DNA of 64,000 nt from Petrosia ficiformis (taxonomy: Eukaryota > Porifera > Demospongiae > Haplosclerida > Petrosiidae), in NCBI GenBank assembly GCA_947044365.1, contig OX345649.1, forward strand, positions 5,666,687-5,730,686, given 5' to 3'. A model generated the notes under the pieces. It had not been told where the DNA came from. It saw only the letters and a list, made by a program, of their open reading frames with translations, and ran no database searches. The translations under genes were made by a program, and so were the position numbers. Shown piece after piece: positions 32,726-47,200 of the stretch; within the stretch, counting starts at the first letter, position 1, and the number at the start of each line of letters is the position of its first letter.

Positions 32726-35700
32726 TCACCAAAATTGTTTACAGATAACCTCTTGTCCATTGACAAATACTCCAATAATATTACGATCATCACCTAGATG
32801 TGTAAATGTGTGTAATGGGTACATAATTTATGTATATGCATGTCTTATTTATGTATATAACAGACCTAGATACAGAAACTTGCTCAGTATATCCTGTTAA
32901 TTGAATTTATAACATTATTATAATTATATTAATAATGTATTTCTCTTACATCAAAGCTTTCGCCTGTGAATGTATCAAACACAGGATAATGTGATGGAGC
33001 TGCTGTGTCTATGACGAGAGCATCAAATTGTTTACCAACCTGAGAGAGAAATGATATAGATATTCACGTTGAGCAATGATAACAATTATAACCTCAAAGT
33101 TTCCAACTTTATCTTCCAAATTCAATACTAATAAAATAAAAGAATAATATCACATCTCATGGACTGAATGGGGCGGGATACCTTGAGCACCTCCCAGGGT
33201 AGCCAGATAAAATCCCTCATGATGACTGATAGCTTTATATGATGACGTTTCTTTTCCAAACCCAAGAGCTTTTGAAGCATGTATAGCAACACGAAGTGCA
33301 TCAAACACAGAGGGATGGTATCCTCCAGAAACATCTGACAGATAAAGGACCAACAAGGGAAGATAAGGATTATCACAGAGACATGTGAACTATTAGCCCA
33401 CCTGTTCCTAATCCAACTTTCATACCAGCTGTTAGCATTTTATGCATGTCAAAAATACCACTACGAAGTCTGAAAATACACATTTAATGTAAGAGTTACT
33501 AGCAGAGAATGAACTTACGAAAAGTTTGAGTTTGGGCAATGAGCAATACCGACTTTTCTATCTTTCAATACACTTAAATCATCTTCATCCAAATGAATAC
33601 AGTGGGCTAAATAACTCTGCAAGTAGGATATATACATACATGTATGTACAGATATCTACCGTCCTACCTTTTCAGTCAACAACCCTTGTTTATCAAATAT
33701 CTCAGCAGAGTGTTTCATTTCAGGAAAGCACTGCAAAGTGTATTTAATCTCTGAAAGTTGTTCACACATATGGCTCTGGAGAGGTTAAAACTAAAATATC
33801 AAGATAAAACCTGTTTCTGTTACCTGTATACACAGGTTTTTTTGTGCAGCTATTTCAGCTAGTTTCTTCATGAGTGGTTCACTACATGTTGGTGAGAATC
33901 GAGGTGTAATTACTGGCTGAATAAGAGGGTTCTGAGGGATAAATACATAAATAGTAGTGTGATGTATTTTAGGTATTTAGACTGATGTGTAGAATGTACA
34001 GGTGTTTCTTAATTACTGTATGTGTTAACTAATTATCACTATCTTATTTATGTACTTGTTTAAACAGGTTTACTGCAGGAATATTCTAGTATTATCATCA
34101 CAGGTAGTGAGTGTTGTCCAAAAATGCCATCAAAGACTAAGATACTGATTGAACCCTAACCCTACCCTAAATGAACCACATAATGATATTCAAGAGATTT
34201 TGATGGCATTTTTGGACATTAATGCAGGTAGTTGTGCATTTATTGTGTTAGAGTTCAATAAACGATCTCAGTATCTTAAGATATAACAAGTATAAAAAAC
34301 ATAATTTACTGTACCTTCATCTGATCCACATATTCAATAAAAGAGAGTGTGTCTTTAATAGAATCTTCAGTTGTTTCAATATAGTAGTCTGGTGATCTCA
34401 CATCCATGTTCACTTTACCAACTAATGCCCTTTGACCCTGAGCAGCTATGAAAGTAGTACTATCTCATTGGGTAACTTCCTGTTTCGTATACTCGTGTTT
34501 TTCTACTCCAGATTCATCTACCATTATGCACTCTAGTGATTAGTCTACTATTTTAATTAATTTTGTTGAATAGTTTTGGTGATAATTTGTATCACTGTAA
34601 TTAATTGTTAGACGAATTGGGAATATCAGGCAAATTAGTAGATGAATCAGGATAAGAGGAAACAGGTATAAATGTCACATTGAAGTGATTAAACAGTTCC
34701 CCTTTATCACATATCACACATTACTTGTATATCTTAACACCAGTCATATCACTGTACAAATTAATAGTAACCCTCATTTGGTTACATCAGTAATATCCCC
34801 TGACTATAATCAATGATAATTTTCTTGGAAGGAAATGTTTACAGTATATAGTCTTTTGATCTTGATCTATTGACTAGTGTATGCCCCATAATAAAAAAAA
34901 AGTAAAAGTAGTTCAGACACAAATCCCATAGTAATTATGCTGGCTTCTTAATATCTGTGGAGTACAACAGATATTATCTGTCATTATAAGTACAAATTGA
35001 TGTACATAACTAATTAATTACTCTACTTGAGTGGCAGTGATAATAATGTACCACAAGTTGTACCTATAATACTACGCATTAATTAATAATTACTGTGCTT
35101 TATTATGACATTTACTATATACTAGTCAATATAGATCAAATAAAACTAGTACTTGTAAATATTACCTAGCAGGAAAAACAAATCAGCATCGAGGAAAGTA
35201 AAATTGCACTGCAACTCGTAACCAAATGAAAGTTAAAATAACCTATTACCTTTTACAGTGTATCACATATATCATAGTATGATAATTAATATCACATCAC
35301 ACTATCTTACCAATAGTCCTGCAGAGTTCTTTTGTGGATTCAAGATGTATTGTAGCAAAGTAGCTTGCAGTTGTAGTACCATGACATAGAGTACGTTTCT
35401 ATTGAATAGACAAACAAACAGCAAGTAACGAGATGGGTACAAACAGACACATGAACAGAAGAATTGAAAGATAAATACAATATACTTTGTCTATATATAT
35501 AATTATATATATATATATATACTTTTCTGCATCAGATATGATACTTGTAGGTGAAGTGAGAGTACGGAACAATTCATGCCTATTAATGTTGATGGTATGG
35601 AAACACTCACCACCACACGAGGATAAACTTCATGAGCAACTGCAACATCTGCAAATTTAGACTCAGTTGGAAATGTATATGTATCGAGCCAGTCTAGTAA

Positions 35701-36497
35701 CTGTTTGTCATATCCAGTTCCTGTGAATCTGTACTGAGGAGCATGTATGTGTGTGTCAATCATACCAGGCATGAGAAACTGACTACAACAGAGAAAGAGA
35801 AAGAGAGAGAGCTCACTAGTATAATGAGAATAAAGGAAGATATAAAGCGTTACCTTGGTAACAGTGTTTCAACATGCCAGTCATCGAAATCATAAGTATC
35901 CTTCATTCTAGCTAGTGGATCGACTCCATCACCACACTCCTCTATAAACACTATCTGTGTGTTGTGTTTTATAATACTGAATTAACAACTAAAATCCGAG
36001 TTAAATTATTACACAACTACACATTATATATGAATGTACTGCAGTCACTGTACCATAGCTATAATGCTGCATGGTGTTGCAGAACAGATGGTAGACGAGG
36101 AGATAACATCTGTGGAAACTATTTCTGGCTCTGCAAAATAAAGTTTCACTCCAGCAACTACGTACTAGTGTTGTTTTACTTTGACAAATAATGACTACTT
36201 TTATTTATAGTTATGGTTTCTCAAACCTTTAGTTTAGCATATATATATATATATCATACAATAGTTTGGCTTGCTAACTAAAGTGCCCCTTATTTCATTT
36301 TAGTTATTGTGTTTAATTAACTACTAAAACGGGTTCTAGCTATATATTACAAAGTATATACATACTGCAAAGCTGTAAATTTTTTTTTACAAACTCACTT
36401 TTCCCGTGTTTTCTTTAAATCCTATGATAGCATCTCTGATAATTTCAATACACTCTGGCGTCTTGCTGTGAACTAAAGTGCCTCTGAAAACTTTCAT
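32726..36497 (-). CDS. GDA: Guanine deaminase
   Basis: The gene reads on the minus strand from MKVFRGTLVHSKTPEC (exon 36497-36399) through about 13 exons to the stop at 32726. It hydrolyses guanine to xanthine and ammonia using zinc. The amidohydrolase metal motif is PGMIDTHIHAPQYRF (about 35720-35770). Later blocks are KRTLCHGTTTASYFATIH, PVITPRFSPTCSEPLMKKLA, SYLAHCIHLDEDDLSVL (metal His), VGIAHCPNSNFSLRSG, GLGTDVSGGYHPSVFDALR (catalytic Asp) and NLEDKVGNFEVGKQFDALVI near the C-terminus. All match animal GDA in order. Exons are short and separated by introns of about 50-500 bp. The gene sits directly before two xanthine dehydrogenase genes in the same orientation, which use its product. Exact exon ends in the 3' half were not all fixed. 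Confidence 0.93.
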
Positions 36498-36644
36498 ACT
36501 TCTTGGTGGTTAGTTGATGCGATCATCTATCAGCCCCGCCTAGCAAGTCATGCCACCAACAGAGCCGACACTTTTTGGATTCCAATAATTTATTCATAAA
36601 TTTAAAATTTATCAAAGCAGTAACATTAAAAGAATCACAGTGAT

Positions 36645-39600
36645 TCAAGGAATGACATTCCAACGTTCGGTCACATTTTTGTGTTTTTCACTCATCTTCT
36701 GTTGGGCCTACATTGAAACAACATAATTAACATGTGATATAATTATGTACACAGACAATTACAGTTATCCTTATTATTATTTTACCAGTGTTGTGAAACG
36801 GTCTTCACAAGCCATGCGGATTCGTTCAGCAGTAGCAGGTACAATCAAATCAAACACAGGAGTGTAACCTCTCTCTATACGAGCAGATCTGATTGCATCT
36901 TTGATACCAAACAATACAGATGCAGCAAGAAACAAAGGGGGCTCTCCCACAGCCTATATGAATAAATAGTTATATATCATTTTAACAAGTCATTGTTGTA
37001 ACCTTTGAAGAAAAAATTGCTCGTGGGTTTGGAGTATGGTCCATTAGAGATACATTAAGCTCTATAGGAATATCAGAGCATGAAGGTATTTTGTAGTTCC
37101 CTGGTCCATTGGTAAAGAGTCGTCCATCTTTTAAAACTACACATTCCTCCATTGTAAACAATCCAAGGCCTTGTGTGAAAGCTCCCTCAACTTGGCCAAT
37201 ATCAATAGCTGGATTAAGACTATTGCCAACATCCATCAAAAGATCACTTCTTAATATCTGCAACAAATGGACAAAATATAAATTAATGTATATACATACA
37301 TTTACACACACACACACACACTGACCTTAAAATCTCCAGTTAAAGTATCGACTTCTACTTCTGAACATCCGATTCCATAGGTATAGTAATTATAAGGTCT
37401 CCCCTCTCCCTTACTCCAATCATACCCAATATCTGGTGTGAAATAGAACCCTTGAGCTGAGAGATTAACTCGATCTGCATAGGCTTGAGAAATCTGGAGT
37501 GCGAGTGATACGTAGATGTGAGTGTGATAAGTGAAGACATATAAAAATGTGAGTGTGACTCACCCATGAATTCCAATCTTTATCTGGGCATTTTATTCTG
37601 TAAGGCTCAAGACGAGTCATGATCTGATCACATGCATTCTGAAATTAATATTAAATTTAAAAAATCAAGATATAATGATAGGGGCAAGCATTTGTAATTT
37701 CCATTCAATAGCTACAATTCCAATGCCCTGGTTTCAACAGAACTGACAAAGAATGATTATTACTATATGCAGAAAATTGGAAGATACGAAAAACATTGTT
37801 TATAATTCAACTTTTGAAAGAGTTTTATATTAAAGTACCCATTAAAGTTTATAAGTACTTACTTTTACAGCCATCCCATACAAATCAGAAGAGGAAGAGG
37901 CAGCTGTAGGGCTTGTGTTTGGCACCTTATCAGATGAAGTTTCACTAAGGAATATTCTATCCACTGGGATATTCAAACATCGTGAACAAACTTGAATCAT
38001 TTTAGTGTGTAGACCCTGAAAATGTAGAATTTAAAGGGAGTCTATAGTTGAATTGAGAACAGATCTTACTTGTCCCATTTCCATTCCTCCATGTGTCAGT
38101 AACACAGATCCATCCTTGTATACATGAACAAGAGCTCCACCTTGATTCAATGCTATGAGTCCAAATGCTATACCATACATTGTAGGAATGATGGCTATAC
38201 CACGCTTCATCCAACAGTTCTTCCTGTGACAGAAATGTAGAGTCATGGACAGATAGAATAAATAAGATGAACTATTTACTTGTTGAAATCTTCTATACTT
38301 GTTCTTCTCTTGTAGTACTCTGAACTTTTCAAGAGTTTATTCCAACATCTCTCAACATGACAATCATTGATTGTCATTCCATATGTTGTCTTATCACCAT
38401 CTCTACACAAGTTTTTATATCGCAACTGTATGAAACAGAATTATTGAATACATATACCTGTACATAGTCATTTATATACACAGTTATACACACCTCGACA
38501 GGGTCAATATCGATCTCATAAGCCAATCTATCGATGATGGTCTCCATCATCAACATTCCTTGAGGTCCTCCAAATCCCCTGAAGGCTGTATTTGATGGTA
38601 AGTTTGTCATACATATCTTACCCAAGATATCACTGTGTGGTACTTTGTATGCATTGTTAGCATGCATCACTGCCCTTTCTAACACCTGGGGTAATAAAAT
38701 TAATATGAAAAGATGAATAAGTGAAACCATGAATGGACTGGCTAGATAAACAGATAGATAGATAGATGGATGGATAGATAGATAGATAGATATATAGATG
38801 CATACATACATACATGTATACATACATACATAAATGGATAGATATACATGTAGATCATTAGATGGATAGATGAGTGGACTTGTAGATGGAAAGTATAGAT
38901 ATATTCATAGATAGATAGATATAACATACAGGAATGGACAGATCAGAAGAATATCCTCCATTAGAATATAGCTTCATGTCTAGACCTGTGATCCTCCCTT
39001 CCTTAGTACATCCTACTTTATAGGCACTAAGAAATGGATGACGCATACCAGAGAACATCATGTCCTCATTCCTATCCATCATTACTCGGACTGGGACTTT
39101 GGCTCTGAGAAATGAGTGCAATAGTACATTGAAAATCATATAATATAACAACTGACTTGTGAGCTGCTACAGCCACTGCTGTTGTGAGAGGGAAGTTACG
39201 ACTTTCTTTGCCTCCAAATCCTCCTCCTATTGTGGAGAGAAACAGATTTACATGTATGTCCAATAACATATAATTGACTTACCAATTCTCTTAACTCTGG
39301 CCACTATCCTGTTATCAGGTACACCCAGAGCTTTAGCAGCGAACATCTGTGTTCCGTCAACATGCTGAGTGGATGCTATAATCTCCATTTCACCATCTTC
39401 TCCTTTTGGGATAGCTAGACACACATTGGTTTCTAAGTAGAAATGCTCCTGGGCTCCTGAGCGCATGCTTCCTTCAAAAGTGTAATGAGACGTTGAAAGA
39501 GCAGTTTGCACATCTCCCTGTGTTGTTCTGAGAATCACCTCATGAAACTTTCCAGCTGCAATGGCATCCTGATATGAATTAACAGAGATAGATATATTTA

Positions 39601-42600
39601 GATAGAACTGCGTAATGGATAGAATCACCTTTATTGTGATCACAGAAGGTAAGTCAGTATAATTTATTGTCACTTTTTTCGCAGCTCTTTGTGCAGTTGC
39701 CTTATCTTTAGCCAATATGATAGCTATTATCTGTCCAACACAAGTCACAACTCCATCAGCAAACACATGTTCATCTCCAGATAAACCACTCATATTACTA
39801 CCAGGAACATCTTTAACAGTGACAATATCATGTACACCCTACAAGGAATTTTAAAAATCAACAAAGTGACAGATAAACACACAAATGGATGAACCTCCAT
39901 TTTTTCAATCTTTGTACTATCAATAGTAAACGTTGCATGTGCTCTCTCACTCAATACTAGTCCAGCATACAGCTCATTTTCAAGATGAGGAAGATCATCT
40001 ATATATTTAGCTTCTCCAGTACTTTGTTTAATTCCTGAGAGATGCATTAAGGGACGACCCACACTATCTGTATTTTGCTGTGATGTAGATACCCTTTGAA
40101 AACCTTGACTGCTTTTAGAAACTTCTTGTTGAAACGGCTACATCAGTATTTAGAAAACATATTATATATAATTAATACTTGTACATGTATATATGTCATG
40201 TACAGATTGTAACTGATATATGATGAACTGCATGTGGTCTCAGGCATGCATTGTATGCATGTAGACTAACTGATATATGATGAACTGCATGTAGACTAAT
40301 TGTCTACATATAATAAATGTAATATCTAATCAGGGCTTGCCTAGTTTAAAAGTACAATCTTAACCAGGGCTTGCCTATATAGTACATGTAGTCTTGCCTA
40401 ATCTTGCCTAATCTTGCCTAATCTTGCTAATCTTGCCTAGTCTTAGTATCTCCATTGTGGATTATTATCAAAGACTCAAAGCTGAATTATCAACACTGAC
40501 AGAGAGAAAACAGTCACTCACTTCAGTGGCTGATAATTCAGTTAAAGAAAGAGATCCAGGATTACATTGTTCTGAGACAAACAAGTAAAACTTGTAGAAG
40601 AAAGAGAGGGCAAGACTCAAACGGTAGTCTGGCATACCACCAGGAGCTGTGGGAGCAACTACCATTTCATCAGCAAGACTAGAACAAGCTGAAGATAGCA
40701 GGTCATCATCACTCCATTTCCTAACAAGAAAGAAAGAAAGAAAAACCAGTCAACTAATCAGTAAGTGGAATGTGTAACTATATAATACTACAGACATGAT
40801 TTACAATAGGAAATGTTCTATCAACTACATTAGATAGACCAATATGTATTAACAAATAGAGAGAATAGGTATAGATGAGCGAAGGGATAGATAGATTAAT
40901 ATATAAAGTGATAGATAGAGAATATAGAAAGAAGGGATGGATAGATTGATAAATAGAGGCCAATATCAACTGTGATGAAGAGACGTGATCAGTGAATATA
41001 CAACATTTCATTACTAACTTTCCAATAAGTGTTTTCTGTGTGTTCTCTGCCATTACTGAGATATAACTCATACCTCCATATGCTAAGTAACACTTTTCTA
41101 CTGTCTCTTCATTTCCCAGTTTGACACACAAGCAGGCATTAACAATAGCAATATCGTCTTCTCGTCTGCGAGCCTGTTTATATGCTACAATATACTCTCT
41201 CTAAATGATGATATGTAAGAAAATTGATTGATAGATAAACAGATAGATGGATGGGTGGGTAGATAGATAGCTAGATAGATAGATGAGCAATACATACAGC
41301 TTAAACATCATTTGGAGGTTTCCACGCTGTTTGGAAACCAAGGGCAAAACTGAGAAAGATAAAGATCAATTTGAATCAAATGACTAACCACAAAGCCTCA
41401 TGCAACAGTTTACGATGTGACAAAAGTGAGTGGTTTAAAGACAGACAGACAAATGAACTGATGGAAATATGATTAAGATGGGCTCAATGAACAGATCTAA
41501 ATGTCTCACTTCTTCTGTAAAAGGTATTACAATTGAGACAAGGATCTCATTTGGTTTTAAACAAGTTTTTCGATAGCCACGAAAGAATGAAGGCCCCATT
41601 ATGATGGTACGTTGGCCATCTAGAGTGGGAATGATAAAAGTGATAGAAAGATGAACTCATGAGCTATTGATTAGAGAACATATGGATGGTAGAAATATGG
41701 AAGAACAGGCGAATGGATAGAGTTGTGGCTTAAGAGACACAGAATCATATGTGTACTGTGGATTTACCTATAGATGCCAGTCTGAGTTCAGATCTACATG
41801 CCATCAAAATCGGATTTAGATCTGATATTGGACTTGCTGTTACAATGTTACCAGCTATAGCCTAAAGAAGAAAGTAGATATATATATCATCACTCCACAG
41901 AACATGTTGTATGTGTTTACTGGACAATTCTAGCTTCCATTCTTGTGAACTATATATAACCTATAGCTAACTATATAACTTACTGAAACATTTCTTATTT
42001 GAGGTCCTGCAAACCATCGTAACATTTCTAATATTGCTTGAAATACTCGGGTCTGATGTAAAGGTAGAGTGGATACCAAATGTTGCAAATGAGTCTGTAA
42101 ATCTGTGAGAGTGACAGCTGCTCCAACTATAACACCTTTTTCATTTGTTTTTATTTCTAAGAGTTCTGGAACTCTTGATGGACAAATTAAAACAGGATAA
42201 TACATGTTTTTGAGACGTGTTTCAACACCTGCTCAAAAAAAAGGGAAAATGACCAGGCTATGTATATAACCCTTATTGTAATTGAAATGAGATTCAAATC
42301 ATTTACAACCTTCATAATCCACATTTACATACTAATATTATAGGAATGAGTCCTTACCTATTTCTGTATTTCCTACTACTAAGCGATATTGAGGCATGTC
42401 ATGTAACTCATGTTGAGGGTATTGATTCCTCAAAGATAAGAGTTGAACAAGAGTGACTGGTTGAAACCATTTCACTCTTTCACTAACAACAGTGAGAGGA
42501 ATAGATGGTCCCTGCACCTGGATAACGAGAGGAATGTGATGATAAATGTATATTATAATTTACACATCATACTTTTAGCTTTGGAGGGAAAATTGGGTCC

Positions 42601-43685
42601 TGACTTGGATCAAGAGGTATGAACTCTTTTGGGTTAAAAAGCATGTCATCTTTATCATCATCAGTCTGTGATGTACATGTGCAATCAGAGCAAAATGTTC
42701 TGTAGCCATCCAAAATGGGACGATATCCAGTACATCTACATAAGTTACCCTCGAAGGCATGCTCCATCTCCTCCTGGGTTGGACATGGTTTGTTCCTCAA
42801 GAGTGTATACATGGACATGACAAATCCTGGAGTACAGAAACCACATTGAGATCCATGAGCTTTAGCTATCCGTTCCTAATATGTATGTGAGCATTCATAA
42901 TTATGTGTAATCCCAAAGTCTATAATTACAATGTGGTTAATTATAAAAGGTTAGCCTCCTCCTTGTTGTGATAAGAATGCATTTGTAATATATTTAATCC
43001 TGAAGTCATTTTATCATACGATTCTGAAGTTTATGTAATTACAATGTGGTGAATTATTTAAGGTTAGCCTCCTCTTGGTGGTAAGTAATCTTACTCAATA
43101 TAATTGTATTTATATTATATGCATGCATCTCTCAAATGGATCATTGGATACCTGACAAGGATGAATACGAGTATCTGTACTACCAATTCCCTCAACAGTG
43201 GTGACTGCTAATCCATGTATTGAACACAATGGAGCTAAGCATGCATTCACTGAATAATGTCTGTACAAATTAATGTTGTAATAATTGGATATAATACATT
43301 ACATCAGATATTACTGACTTGATGGAATTAGAATCATGGTAGTACTTTGAAACCATGACAGTACACGAGCCACATCCACCTTCACCACATCCCAACTTTG
43401 TACCTGTTAAATGTACTGCATCAGAAGAAATTAATATTTTAATACCACTGATATTAACTGTAATCAATCATAAATCAACAAATATAATGAAATTTTGATT
43501 GCTGATTTTATCAGTAATTTGATCTCACATTTTCTTCTCAAATAAACTAACAGTGTCATTTCAGGATCAGCGTTTTTCTCAATAATCTAATAGATAAATA
43601 AGTTAGATTGAAGATCCAATTGACTGAATATACAAACCTCTTTGCCATTGACAAAGAAATAAAGATTAGCTTGACTACCTTCCAT
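36645..43685 (-). CDS. XDH: Xanthine dehydrogenase, copy A
   Basis: This multi-exon gene starts at 43685 ([16 protein letters not shown]) and stops at 36645. The enzyme oxidises hypoxanthine and xanthine to urate with 2Fe-2S clusters, FAD and a molybdenum cofactor. The N-terminal plant-type 2Fe-2S domain has [14 protein letters not shown]. The second cluster domain has [16 protein letters not shown] and [12 protein letters not shown]. The FAD domain shows [14 protein letters not shown] and [15 protein letters not shown]. The Mo domain shows [28 protein letters not shown] (substrate Glu), [12 protein letters not shown] (substrate Arg), [13 protein letters not shown] and [11 protein letters not shown] (catalytic Glu). 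Glu and Arg at the substrate positions favour XDH over aldehyde oxidase. The last exon encodes [21 protein letters not shown] found no frame break. Copy B lies immediately upstream in the same orientation. Confidence 0.95.
38752..38925. repeat. (GATA)n / (CATA)n satellite, XDH A intron
   Basis: GATAGATGGATAGATAGATA and ACATACATACAT runs lie in an intron of XDH copy A. The matching intron of copy B carries a longer GGAT-dominated array (46414-46660). Confidence 0.9.
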
Positions 43686-44274
43686 TCCTAGCTGGTAGAT
43701 CTATATTTAGGCCTAATGGGTGTGGCTCGATAATGAACTCAGGCTTGCAGTACTGAAACTTCAAAATAACAAGTAAACACTTCTACAAAGAGGTAACATA
43801 TCTTGGAGTGAATATTAATGCTAACTTCCAATATTTATTATATCATGTCATGAATGAACCTAGCTTCATTGTATTTGTTCATTGATCCATAAACCAAATA
43901 TCAGTGTGACCAAACTGTCATATACATATGTGATCATGTTAACTTCAAGATGATGATGGTTCTCAAAATCTGAAGACAAAATTAATGTGGATAGTATGGG
44001 TTTGCCTACGTACTCTGCTCTAATTTAATAAGCAATATATATATATATATAATTACTAGAGTCGTGATGCTTTCCCCCTCTGTAGTTGCCAGTATACCAA
44101 AGGCTACCATGTCTTTCTGACTCAAGTGGGTGTGGTTTAAATTCCTCATGTAATATTCCTACTGTCATATGTACCATTTAAAAACAGCTTTTAGCTGAAT
44201 GGTCCATTATTAAACTTTAACTTATTAAAATTTATCAAAGCAGTAACATTAGCAGTAAAAAGAATCACAGTGAT
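43686..44274. other. Intergenic between XDH copies, promoter flank of copy A
   Basis: 589 bp hold the upstream flank of copy A and the 3' UTR of copy B. A TA-repeat at about 44033-44051 stands where copy B's flank has the CCCTAAA array. The junction of the tandem duplication is near 44190-44215. Confidence 0.7.
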
Positions 44275-47200
44275 TCAAGGAATGACATTCCAACGTTCAG
44301 ACACATTCTTGTGTTTTTCACTCATCTTCTGTTGGGCCTACATTGAAACAACATAATTAACATGTGATATAATTATATACACAGTATAAGGCAATTACAG
44401 GTAAATAATAATTATTATCATTATTATTATTTTACCAATGTTGTGAAACGGTCTTTACAAGCCATGCGGATTCGTTCAGCAGTAGCAGGCACAAACAAAT
44501 CAAACACAGGAGTGTAACCTCTCTCTATACGAGCAGATCTGATTGCATCTTTAATACCAAACAATACAGATGCTCCAAGAAACAAAGGGGGCTCTCCCAC
44601 AGCCTATATGAGTAAATAATCATATATAATTTTAACAAGTCATTGTTGTAACCTTTGAAGAGAAAATTGCTCGTGGGTTTGGAGTGTGGTCCATTAGAGA
44701 TACATTAAGCTCTATAGGAATATCAGAGCATGAAGGTATTTTGTAGTTTCCTGGTCCATTGGTAAAGAGTCGTCCGTCTTTTAAAACTACACATTCCTCC
44801 ATTGTAAACAATCCAAGGCCTTGTGTGAATGCCCCCTCAACTTGGCCAATATCTATAGCTGGATTAAGACTATTGCCAACATCCATCAAAAGATCACTTC
44901 TTAATATCTGCAACAAATGGACAACATTATAAATTAATGTATATACATACAATACACACACACACACACTGACCTTAAAGTCTCCAGTTAAAGTATCAAC
45001 TTCTACTTCTGAACATCCAACTCCATAGCTATAGTAATTAAAAGGTCTTCCCTCTCTTTTACTCCAATCATACCCAATATCTGGTGTGAAATAGAACCCT
45101 TGAGCTGAGAGATTAACTCGATCTGCATAGGCTTGAGAAATCTTGAGTGCGAGTGATACATAGGTGTGAGTGTGATAAGTGAAGATATATAAAAATGTGA
45201 GTGTGACTCACCCATGAATTCCAATCTTTATCTGGACATTTTATTCTGTAAGGTTCAAGACGAGTCATGATCTGATCACATGCATCCTGAAATTAATATT
45301 AAATTAAAAAATCAGACAAGCCCTAAGTAATATTTGATCTACTATAATAATTATTGTATAATTATGAAGATAAGAATAATATATAATTTAGATGGTACAA
45401 CAGTTGCTTCAGATTGTTGCAAGTTGCAACAGAACTGACAAAGAATGATTATTACTATATGCAGAAAATTGGAAGATACGAAAAACATTTTTTCAACATT
45501 TGAAACTGTTTTATTAAAGTACCCATTAAAATTTATAAGTACTTACTTTTACAGCCATCCCATACAAATCAGAAGAGGAAGAGGCAGCTGTAGGGCTTGT
45601 GTTTGGCACCTTATCAGATGAAGTTTCACTAAGGAATATTCTATCCACTGGGATATTCAAACATCGTGAACAAACTTGAATCATTTTAGTGTGTAGACCC
45701 TGAAAATGTAGAAATTAAAGGCAGTCTACCGTTGAATTGAGAACAGATCTTACTTGTCCCATTTCCATTCCTCCATGTGTCAGTAACACAGATCCATCCT
45801 TGTATACATGAACAAGAGCTCCACCTTGATTCAATACTGTGCGTCCAAATGCTATACCATACATTGTAGGAATGATGGCTATACCACGCTTCTTCCAACA
45901 GTTCTTCCTGTGACAGAAATGTAGAGTCATGGACAGATAGAATAAATAAGTTGAACTATTTACTTGTTGAAATCTTCTATACTTGTTCTTCTCTTGTAGT
46001 ACTCTGAACTTTTCAAGAGTTTATTCCAACATCTCTCAATATGACAATCATTGATAGTCATTCCATATGTTGTCTTATCGCCATCTTTACACAAGTTTTT
46101 ATATCGCAACTGTATGAAACAGAATTATTGAAGACATATACCTATACACTGTCATTTATATACAGTTATACACACCTCAACAGGGTCAATATTGATCTCA
46201 TAAGCCAATCTATCAATGATGGCCTCCATCATCAACATTCCTTGAGGTCCTCCAAATCCCCTGAAGGCTGTATTTGATGGTAAGTTTGTCATACATACCT
46301 TACCCAAGATATCACTGTGTGGTACTTTGTATGCATTGTTAGCATGCATCACTGCCCTTTCTAACACCTGGGGTAATAAAATTAATATGAAAAGATGAAT
46401 AAGTGAAACCATTAGATAGATGGATGGATAGATAGATAGATGGATGGATGGATGGATGGATGGATGGATGGATGGATGGATGGATGGATGGATGGATGGA
46501 TGGATGGATGGATGGATAGATAGATGGATGGATGAATGGATGGATGGATGCATAGCTAGATAGATAGATATATAGATGCATACATACATACATGTATACA
46601 CACATACATAAATGGATAGATAGATACATGTAGATGGATAGATGAGTGGACTTGTAGATAGATAGATGTAACATACAGGCACGGACAGATCAGAAGAATA
46701 TCCTGCATTAGAATATAGCTTTATGTCTAGACCTGTGATCTTCCCTTCCTTAGTACATCCTACTTTATAGACACCAAGAAATGGATGACGCATACCAGAG
46801 AACATCATGTCCTCATTCCTATCCAACATTACTCGGACTGGGACTTTGGCTCTAAGAAATGAGTGCAATAGTACATTGCAAACCATATGATATAACAACT
46901 GACTTGTGAGCTGCTACAGCCACTGCTGTTGTGAGAGGGAAGTTACGACTTTCTTTGCCTCCAAATCCTCCTCCTGTTGTGGAGAGAAACAGATTAACAA
47001 ATATGTCCAATAATATACAATTAACTTACCAATTCTCTTAACTCTGGCCACAATCCTGTTACCAGGTACACCAAGAGCTTTAGCAGCAAACATCTGTGTT
47101 GCATCAACATGCTGAGTGGATGCTATAATCTCCATTTCACCATCTTCCCCTTTTGGGATAGCTAGACACACATTGGTTTCTAAGTAGAAATGCTCCTGGG